A DNA stretch of 64,000 nucleotides from Corynebacterium tuberculostearicum (GCF_013408445.1 NZ_JACBZL010000001.1:1116001-1180000), one strand, 5' to 3'. Shown: positions 18,175 through 26,221, counted from the first letter of the stretch. Notes: a model not told the origin generated them from the letters alone. Translations and numbers: made by a program.

Positions 18175-19314
18175 TTAGGTTTCTTCGGCGACGAGGAGAT
18201 CGGTGATGATGCCATCGGCTAGCAGGCGGCCGGGCTTGGTGATGCGTACGCGATCGCCGGCACGCTCGAGCAGGCCGCGGCCGATGAAGCGCTCGAGGGC
18301 GGGGGCGGCATGGGCATCGAGCCAGGCCTCCGGGATGCCCTCGCTCAGGCGCAGGCCGAGCATGATTTTCTCCATGTGGCGGTCGGCGTCGGTAAGCGTT
18401 TCGGTTTCTTTGATGGGCAGCTCGTCGCGGCCGAGGGCGTCGATGTAGCGCGAGGGGTGCTTGACGTTAAAGAAGCGCTCGTTACCCAAGTGCGAGTGGG
18501 CGCCTGGGCCTGCACCCCACCAATTGCCGTCTACCCAGTAGATGCGGTTGTGCTCGCACTCGCCGCCTGGCTTGGACCAGTTGGAGACCTCGTACCACTC
18601 GAAGCCTTCTGACTCGAGGGTGGAGGAAATCATCTCATAGCGCCGTGCCAGCACGTCCTCATCGGGGGCGGGCAGGATACCTTTATTGACCTTGCGCGCC
18701 ATGCGGGTGCCGTCTTCCACGATGAGCGAATAAGCACTGACGTGGTCCACGCCCGTCTCTAGCACTCGGTCGAGCGTCTCGCGCACGTTGTCATCGGTTT
18801 CGGTGGGAGTGCCGTAGATCATGTCCAGGTTGACGTGCTCGAAGCCGGCAGCGCGGGCCTCGCGGGCGGCGGCAAAGGCGCGGCCGGGTGTGTGGGCGCG
18901 CTCGAGGACCTGGAGAACGCCCGGGGATGCGGACTGCATGCCAAGGCTGATGCGGGTATAGCCGGCGTCGGCAAGCTGGGCAAAATACTCCGGTGAGGTG
19001 GACTCCGGATTGGATTCGGTGGTGACCTCCGCCCCAGGTTTCAGGCCAAAGGTGGAACGGACGGTGTTCAGGATGCGGCTCAGGCCCTGCCCGCCCAGCA
19101 GCGAGGGCGTGCCTCCGCCAATGAAGACGGTCTCGGCCGGGCGGCCCACGCGCGCGGCCGCCAATTCCAGCTCGCGGTCCAAGGCATCCAGGTAGGGCCC
19201 AGTGAGATCGCGCGGGCTGCCAAGCTCGCCCGGGGTATAGGTATTGAAATCGCAATACCCGCAACGAGTGGCACAGAAAGGAACGTGGATATACAGCCCG
19301 AAGGGTTCAGTCAT
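18175..19314 (-). CDS. hemW: Radical SAM heme chaperone HemW (formerly HemN-like)
   Basis: 379 residues of the radical SAM family with the cluster motif CATRCGYCDF, followed by GGGTPSLL, the ESNPES segment and the C-terminal HemN domain (GLRLSEGIPEAWL). HemW binds heme and delivers it to respiratory enzymes; it lacks coproporphyrinogen oxidase activity, despite older names. In related genomes it is joined to hrcA; here a 109-base gap and the ATPase gene separate them. Start ATG at 19314. Confidence 0.93.
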   Translation of the reverse strand: MTEPFGLYIHVPFCATRCGYCDFNTYTPGELGSPRDLTGPYLDALDRELELAAARVGRPAETVFIGGGTPSLLGGQGLSRILNTVRSTFGLKPGAEVTTESNPESTSPEYFAQLADAGYTRISLGMQSASPGVLQVLERAHTPGRAFAAAREARAAGFEHVNLDMIYGTPTETDDNVRETLDRVLETGVDHVSAYSLIVEDGTRMARKVNKGILPAPDEDVLARRYEMISSTLESEGFEWYEVSNWSKPGGECEHNRIYWVDGNWWGAGPGAHSHLGNERFFNVKHPSRYIDALGRDELPIKETETLTDADRHMEKIMLGLRLSEGIPEAWLDAHAAPALERFIGRGLLERAGDRVRITKPGRLLADGIITDLLVAEET

Positions 19315-19407
19315 GGATAAAACCCTAATAGGCCGGGAACAAAATGGCCGAAAGCGGGGTTGAGCATGTAGTATGTTTCCATCTTCCCAAGTAGAAAGGC
19401 ACCCTCA

Positions 19408-19458
19408 GTGGAACCTCCGAGTCGATGTCCCTACCTCCTTCTAGGCGGTGGGGAGTAA
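19408..19458 (+). CDS. 16-residue leader peptide ORF upstream of the CNNM gene pair
   Basis: GTG at 19408 preceded by GAAAGG (19394-19399) at an ideal 8-base spacing encodes MEPPSRCPYLLLGGGE and stops with TAA at 19456-19458, 3 bases before the ATG of the next gene. The start has an Asp/Glu-Pro-Pro stretch, like Mg2+-sensing leader peptides such as MgtL. The ORF overlaps a hairpin (19429-19453) that covers the ribosome binding site of the next gene. The translation signal and hairpin are seen; a regulatory role is inference. Confidence 0.5.
   Translation: MEPPSRCPYLLLGGGE
19429..19453 (+). promoter_or_regulatory. Hairpin masking the ribosome binding site of the CNNM gene
   Basis: CCCTACCTCC (19429-19438) pairs with GGCGGTGGGG (19444-19453) over a 5-base loop, with one mismatch and one wobble. 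The right arm contains the GGGGAG ribosome binding site (19450-19455) of the gene at 19462. Ribosomes on the leader ORF would melt it, giving translational coupling or attenuation. Confidence 0.5.
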
Positions 19459-19461
19459 ATC

Positions 19462-20856
19462 ATGTTATCGGCTATTTTGATGATCCTGGCCGGCTTTGTA
19501 GTCATTGGCCTCATCATCGTCGCGAACGCATACTTCGTGGCCCAAGAATTTTCCTTTATGTCCGTGGACCGCACGCAACTGCGGACCCAGGCTGCTGAGG
19601 GGGATAAGACAGCCCAACGCGCGCTGGCTATTACCCAGCAGACCTCCTTCATGCTCTCCGGCGCGCAGCTCGGTATTACGATTACCGGCCTGCTCATCGG
19701 CTATGTGGCCGAGCCGCTCGTGGGCCAAGGACTGGGTACGTTGCTTGGCGGCGTCGGCGTTCCCTCCGCGGTGTCAGTCACCGTTGGTACCATCGCGGCA
19801 CTTTTCATCTCCACGATTGCGACGATGCTTTTTGCGGAGCTCTTCCCCAAGAACTACACCATCGCCGCACCGATGAAGACGGCGCGCTGGCTGGCCGCCT
19901 CCACGCAGCTTTACCTGCGGATTTTCGGCTGGCTCATCCACTTCTTCGAGTACTCTTCCAATGCCATCCTCAAGGTCTTTGGCATCGAACCGGTAGAAGA
20001 CGTGGACTCCTCCGCCACCGCCGATGACCTGGAATCCATCGTGGATTCCTCCCACGAGGCTGGCGATCTGGATGAAAATACCTACATGGTGCTCGACCGC
20101 CTGCTGGACTTCCCCGAACACGATGTTGAGCACGCCATGATTCCGCGCTCCCGCGTGGACGTCATTGACCCGGACACCACCCTCGGTGAAGTCCGCGAGA
20201 TGATGTCTACCGACCACACGCGCTACCCCGTCATTGATGACGACCACAACCCGGTGGGTGTGGTGCATCTTATCGACGTCCTGGGAAGCGACCTGCCCGC
20301 CGCCACCAAGGCCACCAGCATCATGCAGGAGGCCGTCGTGGTCCCTGAGCTGATGCCGCTGCCGGATGTGGTGGAAGAGCTGCGCGATAGCGACCAGAAG
20401 ATGGCGTGCGTGATCGATGAGTACGGCGGCTTCGTGGGCATCGTGACCATGGAGGACTTGGCCGAGGAAATCTTGGGCGATGTCACCGACGAGCACGATA
20501 TCGAAGAAACCGAGGAAATCACCGAGCAGGACGAATCCCACTGGTTGGTCGACGGCGATACACCGATTGATGAGATCGAGCGCGCCATCGGCCACGACCT
20601 GCCTGAGGGCGACTTTGAGACTGTCGCCGGCCTCGTCATTGCCCACTCCGGTGCGCTGCCTGAGGTAGGCGAGGAACACACCATCCAGCTCGAAGCCGAG
20701 CCCGATGACTGGGTGGACCACGATGAGGCGCCCGTTCGCTCCATTCGCCTGCGGGTGCAAGAGGTGGACCGCCACGTGCCGTCCGTCCTTGCCATCGAGC
20801 TGGTGGAGGATTACTCCGACCACTCCGATGATGACGATGAGAAGGAGGATGCATAA
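19462..20856 (+). CDS. CNNM/CorC-type transporter (DUF21 plus CBS pair plus CorC_HlyC domain)
   Basis: 464 residues: three to four membrane helices forming the DUF21 (CNNM) domain (1-190; ANAYFVAQEFSFMSVDRTQL is the signature), two CBS domains (about 205-345; MIPRSRVDVI, CVIDEYGGFVGIVTMEDL), and a C-terminal CorC_HlyC domain (about 365-445; WLVDGDTPIDEIERA). The family exports Mg2+ (bacterial CorC/MpfA) and is often called hemolysin-like. It is coupled to the next gene (TAATG overlap), so the two probably form a heteromeric pair, as in mycobacteria. Its translation may be controlled by the leader ORF. Confidence 0.88.
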   Translation: MLSAILMILAGFVVIGLIIVANAYFVAQEFSFMSVDRTQLRTQAAEGDKTAQRALAITQQTSFMLSGAQLGITITGLLIGYVAEPLVGQGLGTLLGGVGVPSAVSVTVGTIAALFISTIATMLFAELFPKNYTIAAPMKTARWLAASTQLYLRIFGWLIHFFEYSSNAILKVFGIEPVEDVDSSATADDLESIVDSSHEAGDLDENTYMVLDRLLDFPEHDVEHAMIPRSRVDVIDPDTTLGEVREMMSTDHTRYPVIDDDHNPVGVVHLIDVLGSDLPAATKATSIMQEAVVVPELMPLPDVVEELRDSDQKMACVIDEYGGFVGIVTMEDLAEEILGDVTDEHDIEETEEITEQDESHWLVDGDTPIDEIERAIGHDLPEGDFETVAGLVIAHSGALPEVGEEHTIQLEAEPDDWVDHDEAPVRSIRLRVQEVDRHVPSVLAIELVEDYSDHSDDDDEKEDA

Positions 20857-21914
20857 TGACCGAGTCTTGGTGGTTTAACCTCCTCGTTACCCTGCTCATC
20901 ATCGCCGCTTCCGGATTCTTTGTGATTATCGAGTTCTCCTTGATGGGCGCTCGCCGCAACCGTTTGGAAGAGGATGCGGAAAACTCCCGCACCGCCCGCG
21001 CCGGCCTGCGCTCGCTCAATGAGCTGACCATCATGCTCGCCGGCGCGCAGCTGGGCATTACCGCCGCCACCTTTGTGCTCGGTGCTGTAACCAAGCCCTG
21101 GGTGCACCACCTGCTCATGGCGCCGCTGGAGGCCGCGGGCCTGCCGCTGGGCATTGCCGACGTCGTCAGTTTCCTCCTCGCCCTCTTCATCGTCACCTTC
21201 CTCCACCTCGTACTCGGTGAGATGGCGCCGAAGTCTTGGGCCATTACCCACCCGGAGACCGCCCTGCAGTTCATCGCGGTCCCCGCACGTGGCTTCGTGT
21301 GGATCTTCCGCCCGCTGCTGAAGTGGATCAACGTCATGGCCAACAAAATGGTGTCCCTGGCCGGCGAAGAGCCCGTCGACCGCGCCGGTGCGGCCGGATA
21401 CGACGCCGAAACCCTGCGCACCTTGGTCGAGCACTCCCGCGAGACCGGTGCTCTGGATGATGAGTCTGCCAACCAGATTTCTGATGTCATCGAGTTGGAA
21501 AACTCCACTGTGGGCTCCATGGCCCGCGAGCACGGCTCTGAGGTAGTGCCCCTGCCTTCCGACGCCACCGTGGAGGACCTCCAAGACCTCGTCGTACGCA
21601 AGAACATCATGCGCGTGCTGGTCTTCCCTAAGGACTCCCGCGTCCCCCGCGTGGTCCACGTGCGCGATACCTTGCTGGCAGAACCAGAAACCCCGGTTCT
21701 CGAGTTCTCCCGCCCTGCCCTGTCCGTGTCTTCTTCCACCACCGTGCAAAAGACCTTGGACCACATGCGCGCTCGCAATGAGCAGCTCGTCATGGTGGGC
21801 AAGGCCGATAAGGACAACGCCGTGTGGATCCTCACCTGGGACGACATCATGGGCCAGCTGTGGCCGCAGATTACCGAGCAGCTAGACAAGGTCACCCCTC
21901 CCCCGGCCGTCTAG
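20856..21914 (+). CDS. Second CNNM/CorC-type membrane protein (DUF21 plus CBS)
   Basis: 352 residues: DUF21 membrane domain (1-170; IIEFSLMGARRNRLEED signature, APKSWAITHP) followed by a CBS-like region (about 215-340; EVVPLPSDATVEDLQDLV, WILTWDDIMGQLW). It lacks the C-terminal CorC_HlyC domain of its partner and has shorter, more divergent CBS motifs. The ATG overlaps the upstream stop by one base. Likely the second subunit of a Mg2+ or divalent-cation exporter. Confidence 0.86.
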   Translation: MTESWWFNLLVTLLIIAASGFFVIIEFSLMGARRNRLEEDAENSRTARAGLRSLNELTIMLAGAQLGITAATFVLGAVTKPWVHHLLMAPLEAAGLPLGIADVVSFLLALFIVTFLHLVLGEMAPKSWAITHPETALQFIAVPARGFVWIFRPLLKWINVMANKMVSLAGEEPVDRAGAAGYDAETLRTLVEHSRETGALDDESANQISDVIELENSTVGSMAREHGSEVVPLPSDATVEDLQDLVVRKNIMRVLVFPKDSRVPRVVHVRDTLLAEPETPVLEFSRPALSVSSSTTVQKTLDHMRARNEQLVMVGKADKDNAVWILTWDDIMGQLWPQITEQLDKVTPPPAV

Positions 21915-22012
21915 TTCTCGCCGCGTCCTCGCCCGCGCCCGCGCCCGCTTCATTGCGGCCGGCGCGGGCGTTGCCGTTTTCGCACCCGCGCGCAAGGGAC
22001 GTTGCTCCCGAC

Positions 22013-22087
22013 TGTGGATAACTGCGGCTGCGACTTTCCCAACCGCCACTTCGCTCACTCGCCTTTCCCGCGGCCTTGTTATCCACA
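22013..22087. promoter_or_regulatory. Two perfect DnaA boxes in inverted orientation
   Basis: TTATCCACA matches the DnaA-box consensus exactly at 22013-22021 (minus strand) and 22079-22087 (plus strand), 57 bases apart; with one more base each they form a 10-bp inverted repeat. They lie in the 227-base gap before the gene at 22142. This gap otherwise holds only GC-rich sequence with a possible hairpin at 21931-21969. Confidence 0.55.
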
Positions 22088-22141
22088 GGCCCGGCCGCCA
22101 CCTCCTCGCGCCGGCCGACGGCGTGCCCTTTTCTAGGAGGC

Positions 22142-23014
22142 ATGACACCACCACTGACCAATATCGACTCCATCCGCACCAACCACCCCACCTTTTGGAC
22201 CGACCTGAAAAACGGCACCTACCTCAAACTCGCACCGCGCATCGCAGTCCGGCGCGATCACTACCACTGCCTCGACTGCCCCTCCCAGCTGCGCCTGCGC
22301 GCCATCGCCGCCGCCCGCAGCGCCTATACCGCGGTGCTCATCTCCAAGTCCGCCGCCCGAGTGCACGGACTGTGGGTCATCGCCACGGCCGAGGAAAAGA
22401 TCGAAATGGCCCTTCCCACCAATACGCTTCCCCACAAGGACCGCCGCCATCCCGAGCGCATCTACCGCAAAGCTTTACTCCCTGAGCCCGTCCTTGTGGA
22501 CGGCACCCGCTGCGTTTCCAAGGCCCGCGCGGTTATCGACGTCGCCCGCTACCACGGCTTCACCGACGGCCTCATCGCCGCCGACTCGGCTTTGCGTTCT
22601 GGCCTCAGCCGGGAAGACCTCAAGGAAGAGTTCGCCCGCATGGGCCGAGTGCGCAATAGCCGCATCGTCCGCTCCGTAATCCACCACGCCTCTTCCCTTT
22701 CCCGCTCTCCTTACGAGTCTTTCGCCCGCGCCCTCCTCATTGAGGCCGATTTCCCCTGGCCCATGTTCTTCGAGGCGCCGTTTAACGCGCTGCCTGGCAT
22801 CACGACCGCCCTATGCATCAGCAGCGCCTACCTCATCGACATCATCCCCGCGAAGGCACTTCCCCATCAGCGTGAGCGCCACCGACGTCTGCGCGAGGCC
22901 GGCTTCACCGTCCTCTGCTATACCCCGCGACAGCTCATCGACCACCCCACTCGCTTCCTGACCGACCTCATTTCCACCATCTCCGCCAGACAAGAGGCCG
23001 CCCGTTCTGCCTAA
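22142..23014 (+). CDS. AbiEi/DUF559-like protein, orphan
   Basis: About 290 residues starting MTPPLTNIDSIRTNHPTF; the ATG is set by AGGAGG at 22134-22139. The N-terminal half (AVRRDHYHCLDCPSQLRLRAIAAARSAYTAVLISKSAARVHGL) looks like the antitoxin-type wing region of AbiEi proteins common in Actinobacteria; the C-terminal part (AYLIDIIPAKALPHQRERHRRLREAGFTVLCYTPRQLIDHP) resembles the end of DUF559/Vsr-like nuclease folds but lacks a clear catalytic set. No AbiEii toxin gene is adjacent. Such single genes are frequent and of unknown role. The family call is tentative. Confidence 0.6.
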   Translation: MTPPLTNIDSIRTNHPTFWTDLKNGTYLKLAPRIAVRRDHYHCLDCPSQLRLRAIAAARSAYTAVLISKSAARVHGLWVIATAEEKIEMALPTNTLPHKDRRHPERIYRKALLPEPVLVDGTRCVSKARAVIDVARYHGFTDGLIAADSALRSGLSREDLKEEFARMGRVRNSRIVRSVIHHASSLSRSPYESFARALLIEADFPWPMFFEAPFNALPGITTALCISSAYLIDIIPAKALPHQRERHRRLREAGFTVLCYTPRQLIDHPTRFLTDLISTISARQEAARSA

Positions 23015-23053
23015 GTCCCCGCTTCCTGCCTCCCGCCATCCTCTACCCCGCCG

Positions 23054-23115
23054 CCCTTCGCGCTCACCGGCGACGATTTCGACGCAGAATCCGCTGCGCC
23101 GGTGAGCGCGAAGGG
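23054..23115. repeat. Long inverted repeat (19-bp perfect arms)
   Basis: CCCTTCGCGCTCACCGGCG (23054-23072) is exactly inverted at 23097-23115 with a 24-base loop. It lies between the end of the gene at 22142-23014 and the terminator of the convergent collagen-like gene. No T-run follows on either strand. Confidence 0.75.
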
Positions 23116-23165
23116 AGGGCGAAGGCGAACACCTCGCAAGAGAACCCACCGAGACTTCGCCCGCA

Positions 23166-23202
23166 ATAAGAAAAAGCCTCCGCGAGCGCATGCTCGCGGA
23201 GG
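23166..23202 (-). terminator. Terminator of the collagen-like gene
   Basis: CCTCCGCGAGC (23177-23187) pairs perfectly with 23192-23202 over a GCAT loop; on the minus strand the stem is followed by CTTTTTCTTAT. It lies 37 bases after the stop of the gene at 23240. Confidence 0.88.
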
Positions 23203-23239
23203 TTCCAATGACTCCAGCTACTGCCTCAACAGGAAGGTC

Positions 23240-24991
23240 TTACTGGTTGATGCGCCATGGGACGCTGTTCTTCGGCAGCATACCGTGGGTGTAGAGGTAG
23301 TCAATGGTGGACAGGATGCCCAGCACCGTGCCGCCGCCTACGAGCGCAGCCAGGAAGGAGAACCCTGCGACGGAAGACATGTCTGCGTCCTTGCCGTCCT
23401 TACCGTTGATGCCATCGCGGCCGTCACGCCCGTCGCGACCGTCTCGGCCATCACGTCCGTCTCGGCCATCGCGACCATCCTGGCCATCTTCGCCGTCGCG
23501 GCCGTCCTTACCGTCTTGGCCATCTTCGCCGTCGCGGCCGTCCTTACCGTCCTGGCCATCCTCGCCATCGCGGCCGTCACGACCATCGCGGCCATCGCGG
23601 CCGTTCTCGCCATCCTTACCGTCACGGCCGTCACGGCCATCGCGACCGTCGCGGCCATCCTGGCCATCCTGGCCATCTTCGCCGTCCTGGCCGTCCTTAC
23701 CGTCCTGGCCGTCTTTGCCCGGAACAACCGCAGCCTCGGTAGTGGAAGGTTCGGTGGATTCCTCAGAGGTCGGCTCTTCAGCGGAAGTTTCTTCTGCGGA
23801 GGTCTCCTCGGTGGAGGTCTCTTCAGCGGAGGTCTCCTCGGTGGAGGTCTCTTCAGCGGACTCGGATGGAGTGGTCTCCTCAGAGGTAGCATCCTCAGAA
23901 GCCGGAGCCTCGGAAGTGGTCTCCTCAGAAGAAGGCTCCTCGGAAGTGGTCTCCTCGGAGGAAGGCTCCTCGGAAGGGTTCTCCTCGGAAGGCTGGTCCT
24001 TGGTCTTCTTGCCGTTGAGCATATCGGAGCACAGCTGGCCAGCGGGGGCGTTCACGGCTGCAAGATCGGAGGCTGCGGTGGAGATGTTATTCAGGGAGTC
24101 TTCGATGCTCTTCTGCTGGTCCTTGCTCAGCTTCAGGTCGCCGGCGACGCTCGCACCTGGAACCAGGCCGGCGATGGTAACGGCTGCATTAAAGAGCTTC
24201 AAGATAACCTTGGTGCCCTTGCCAAAGGCGCCGTCGGCGAACTTAAGCAGGCCGGAGACGGTCTTCTTAGCGCCATCCGGGTTATTCATATCAACGTCGG
24301 CATCGGCGTTATCGATACGGCCGATGGCCATGCCCTGGGCGCGGGAGAGATCCCAGGTAACGGTCTTGTCCTTCTCGCCTTCCTTGACCAGCTTGGCAAT
24401 GCCGTCCCAGGTCTTACCGGAAATCTTATCGATGAAATCAGCCGGAACGAGGTCGCCGACAACCGGGATGATCTCCCAGACGGTCTTGAGGATCTTTTCG
24501 CCGCCATCGTAGAAGGCCTTAGCCAGCGCAAGCTTGAGGTCGAGCATGTTGCCTTCCTTGTCAGGGGCATCAGTGACCTCGCAGACGAGCTTGTCCTTCT
24601 GCTCATCCTTGACCACCTTGACGTTGACGTCGCCGTTGGAGGCCTCAGTCTGTGCGAGTTCCTCGAGGCTGGTTGGCTTTGCAGACTCCTCAGAAGCCGG
24701 AGCCTCGGCGGTCTCCTCCGCGCCGTCTACTGCGTACGGGGTGATGGACTCGGCGGCGTCTTCTTCTGCGTCGAGTTCTTCCATCGCCTTATCGCCGGCG
24801 TTGTTTTCCTCGAGCAGCTTGCCGTTCTCATCGAATTCGATCCCGTTGAGGCTAACGGTATCGTCGGTGGTCTTTTCCTCGACAAAGGTGGTGTCGTCGG
24901 CGGCGACGGCGTTAGGCACAACAGTGATGGAAGAGAAGGTGGCTACGGCCACTGCGCTGGCAATGAGGCGAGAAGTTCGGCGTGCGCCCAT
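23240..24991 (-). CDS. Secreted collagen-like protein with Ser/Thr/Glu-rich stalk and C-terminal membrane anchor
   Basis: 583 residues. Signal peptide (about 1-30, ends NAVAA); an acidic N-terminal domain of about 300 residues with two Cys (KLVCEVTD, GQLCSDML) and no known family; a stalk of SEEPSSEETTSEE-type repeats (about 335-422); 37 continuous Gly-X-Asp/Asn triplets (425-535) with X = Arg, Gln, Lys or Glu; and a C-terminal hydrophobic segment FSFLAALVGGGTVLGILSTI. The triplets have no proline. It should be held in the membrane or envelope with the N-terminal domain displayed. Monocistronic, with its own terminator. The collagen-like repeat is directly seen; adhesion or surface display is inference. 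Confidence 0.85.
   Translation of the reverse strand: MGARRTSRLIASAVAVATFSSITVVPNAVAADDTTFVEEKTTDDTVSLNGIEFDENGKLLEENNAGDKAMEELDAEEDAAESITPYAVDGAEETAEAPASEESAKPTSLEELAQTEASNGDVNVKVVKDEQKDKLVCEVTDAPDKEGNMLDLKLALAKAFYDGGEKILKTVWEIIPVVGDLVPADFIDKISGKTWDGIAKLVKEGEKDKTVTWDLSRAQGMAIGRIDNADADVDMNNPDGAKKTVSGLLKFADGAFGKGTKVILKLFNAAVTIAGLVPGASVAGDLKLSKDQQKSIEDSLNNISTAASDLAAVNAPAGQLCSDMLNGKKTKDQPSEENPSEEPSSEETTSEEPSSEETTSEAPASEDATSEETTPSESAEETSTEETSAEETSTEETSAEETSAEEPTSEESTEPSTTEAAVVPGKDGQDGKDGQDGEDGQDGQDGRDGRDGRDGRDGKDGENGRDGRDGRDGRDGEDGQDGKDGRDGEDGQDGKDGRDGEDGQDGRDGRDGRDGRDGRDGRDGRDGINGKDGKDADMSSVAGFSFLAALVGGGTVLGILSTIDYLYTHGMLPKNSVPWRINQ
23387..23719 (-). repeat. Tandem 9-base repeat encoding Gly-X-Asp triplets
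   Basis: 333 bases of degenerate GGN-NNN-GAC units (mostly GGCCGTGAC- and GGCCAGGAC-like on the coding strand). Such tracts can change length by slippage or recombination, in steps of three residues, without breaking the frame. Confidence 0.85.
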
Positions 24992-25264
24992 GGTTTAACT
25001 CCCTGTAGATGTGGTTAAAGAATGTGATTGCGCGCGCCGCGTGTGGATGCTGCTAGGTCACGGCGTTCGCTTGGACGGGAATTACCCTACAGCGCGTTGA
25101 GAGTATTTTCTACTTAGATTTTAAGGTTGATCCAGCAACAATACCGCTGGATACACAACCCAACCCACTGAACAGGCATAACAGAAATCATATGGAACGG
25201 CTGTTAACCTAAAATTTCCCTAACTGCTTCCCCGAATCGGGGCGCCCTAGCGCAGAAAACTTCA

Positions 25265-25297
25265 ACGGCCACCGAGAGAGGGAATCTCGGTGGCCGT
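25265..25297 (-). terminator. Terminator after the conserved hypothetical gene at 25336
   Basis: A 13-bp perfect stem (25265-25277 with 25285-25297) and a 7-base loop; TTTT follows on the minus strand. The stretch 24992-25335 has no gene: it holds this terminator, the AT-rich promoter region of the collagen-like gene and a 7-bp dyad ATCCAGC/GCTGGAT at 25130-25152. Confidence 0.8.
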
Positions 25298-25335
25298 GAA
25301 CATCCCCTTGCGTGAAACAAGGAAGTCTATGTGGT

Positions 25336-26016
25336 TTATGCAGTTGTAGCCCGGCGGGCCGCCTCGCGCTTAGCCCGGACCTTTTCCACCACCGCGGCAA
25401 CCCGGGCGCGCTCTTCTAGGAACTGCGGTGGGTTATGCCCGCGCATCGTGCGGACATAGGCCGGGTGGGTATCAAGCACCGTGTGCTTCCACGCTTGGAC
25501 CGCAATGAGGGCGGACTCGCCGGTGCGCTTGTACAAGTGCGGCAGCGAGACCATGTCGAGGTTGCGGGCTACGGCGTCGGTTTGCGCAAGCACGTACTCA
25601 ACTACCTCGCGCAGGTAATCTGCCACGGCCTGGGTGCGAGAGCGTAGGGACTCGGCCAGCTCGTGTACCACGATGGGCTTGGAGATGGGGAATCGCTCAT
25701 CCAATAGGCGCGGGGTCAGTTGTTCCGGCTCTTCCACGTCGTTCACGCCGGAAGAAGCAGCGGAAATGGTGCCGGAGCGCACGCCGGAGACCAAGGCTTG
25801 GCGCAGGCCCATCAGCTCGCCTACGCAACGGCCGGAGTCAACGCGGGCATCTTCGACGATATCGCCCAGCTCAGCTAGGCAATCCATGCACAGCTCTTCG
25901 TCCCAATCCTCGATGGCTTCAATGAGGTGCTCAAGGTACTCTGCGACTTCGTCGCCGATATTGTAAATCTCTTGCGTAAGCTCGCGGTGGCGCAGCTCGG
26001 CGGCGATTTTGTGCAT
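25336..26016 (-). CDS. Conserved hypothetical helical protein
   Basis: 226 residues from MHKIAAELRHRELTQEI. The protein is mostly helical and acidic (EVAEYLEHLIEAIEDWDEELCMDCLAELGDIVED) with a CxxC in LCMDCLA and a basic C-terminus (EERARVAAVVEKVRAKREAARRATT). I do not recognise a family. The start is uncertain: the frame is open upstream to a GTG at 26091, and GGAAGGGAG lies 13 bases before the chosen ATG. A perfect 17-bp palindrome lies 36 bases upstream and a strong terminator follows, so it is a tightly delimited single-gene unit. Confidence 0.65.
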   Translation of the reverse strand: MHKIAAELRHRELTQEIYNIGDEVAEYLEHLIEAIEDWDEELCMDCLAELGDIVEDARVDSGRCVGELMGLRQALVSGVRSGTISAASSGVNDVEEPEQLTPRLLDERFPISKPIVVHELAESLRSRTQAVADYLREVVEYVLAQTDAVARNLDMVSLPHLYKRTGESALIAVQAWKHTVLDTHPAYVRTMRGHNPPQFLEERARVAAVVEKVRAKREAARRATTA

Positions 26017-26052
26017 TGGCTTCGAGCCACTCCCTTCCACGATCCCATTTCT

Positions 26053-26069
26053 AACCTCTAGTAGAGGTT
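26053..26069. promoter_or_regulatory. Perfect 17-bp palindrome AACCTCTA-G-TAGAGGTT
   Basis: Eight-base arms around a single central base, just upstream of the gene at 25336-26016. The form suits an operator for a dimeric regulator; the protein is not known. The gene-free stretch to 26229 holds otherwise only one copy of the 13-base motif (26204-26216). Confidence 0.5.
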
Positions 26070-26203
26070 GAGGTTTGCTGTAACGCCTCACGACTTTATG
26101 CGAGATCCGCCGCCGCGAGCGCGCGACACTCCGAAGCCATTCACAGGTTTATGGCAGGTTCGCCCGCACTGGGGTGAGGATGGTGGGGTGAGCTGCAGAA
26201 GGG

Positions 26204-26216
26204 GGCGTCGGCAAGC
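26204..26216 (+). repeat. Intergenic copy of the dispersed motif GGCGTCGGCAAGC
   Basis: Exact copies of this 13-mer occur on the plus strand at 18964, 26204, 51006, 60419 and 62525 and inverted at 1617, 6018 and 37544. Copies differing only at base 9 occur at 826, 16298, 18385 and 52326 and inverted at 46450; a 12-base match is at 33644. Other single-base variants are at 2850, 7775, 28644, 42615, 47671 and 56326. This copy is the only one outside a gene. Confidence 0.75.
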
Positions 26217-26221
26217 AGGGC

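Noticed and set aside
22013..22087. A chromosomal replication origin
   Set aside because: Only two DnaA boxes are present, without dnaA, dnaN, rpmH or an AT-rich unwinding region nearby.
23387..23719. CRISPR array
   Set aside because: The repeat has a 9-base unit without spacers and is in frame inside a coding sequence.
23102..25018. A 638-codon plus-strand open frame opposite the collagen-like gene
   Set aside because: Its product is a run of Ala/Val/Ile/Leu created by the complement of Gly-X-Asp codons and the signal/terminator evidence supports only the minus strand.
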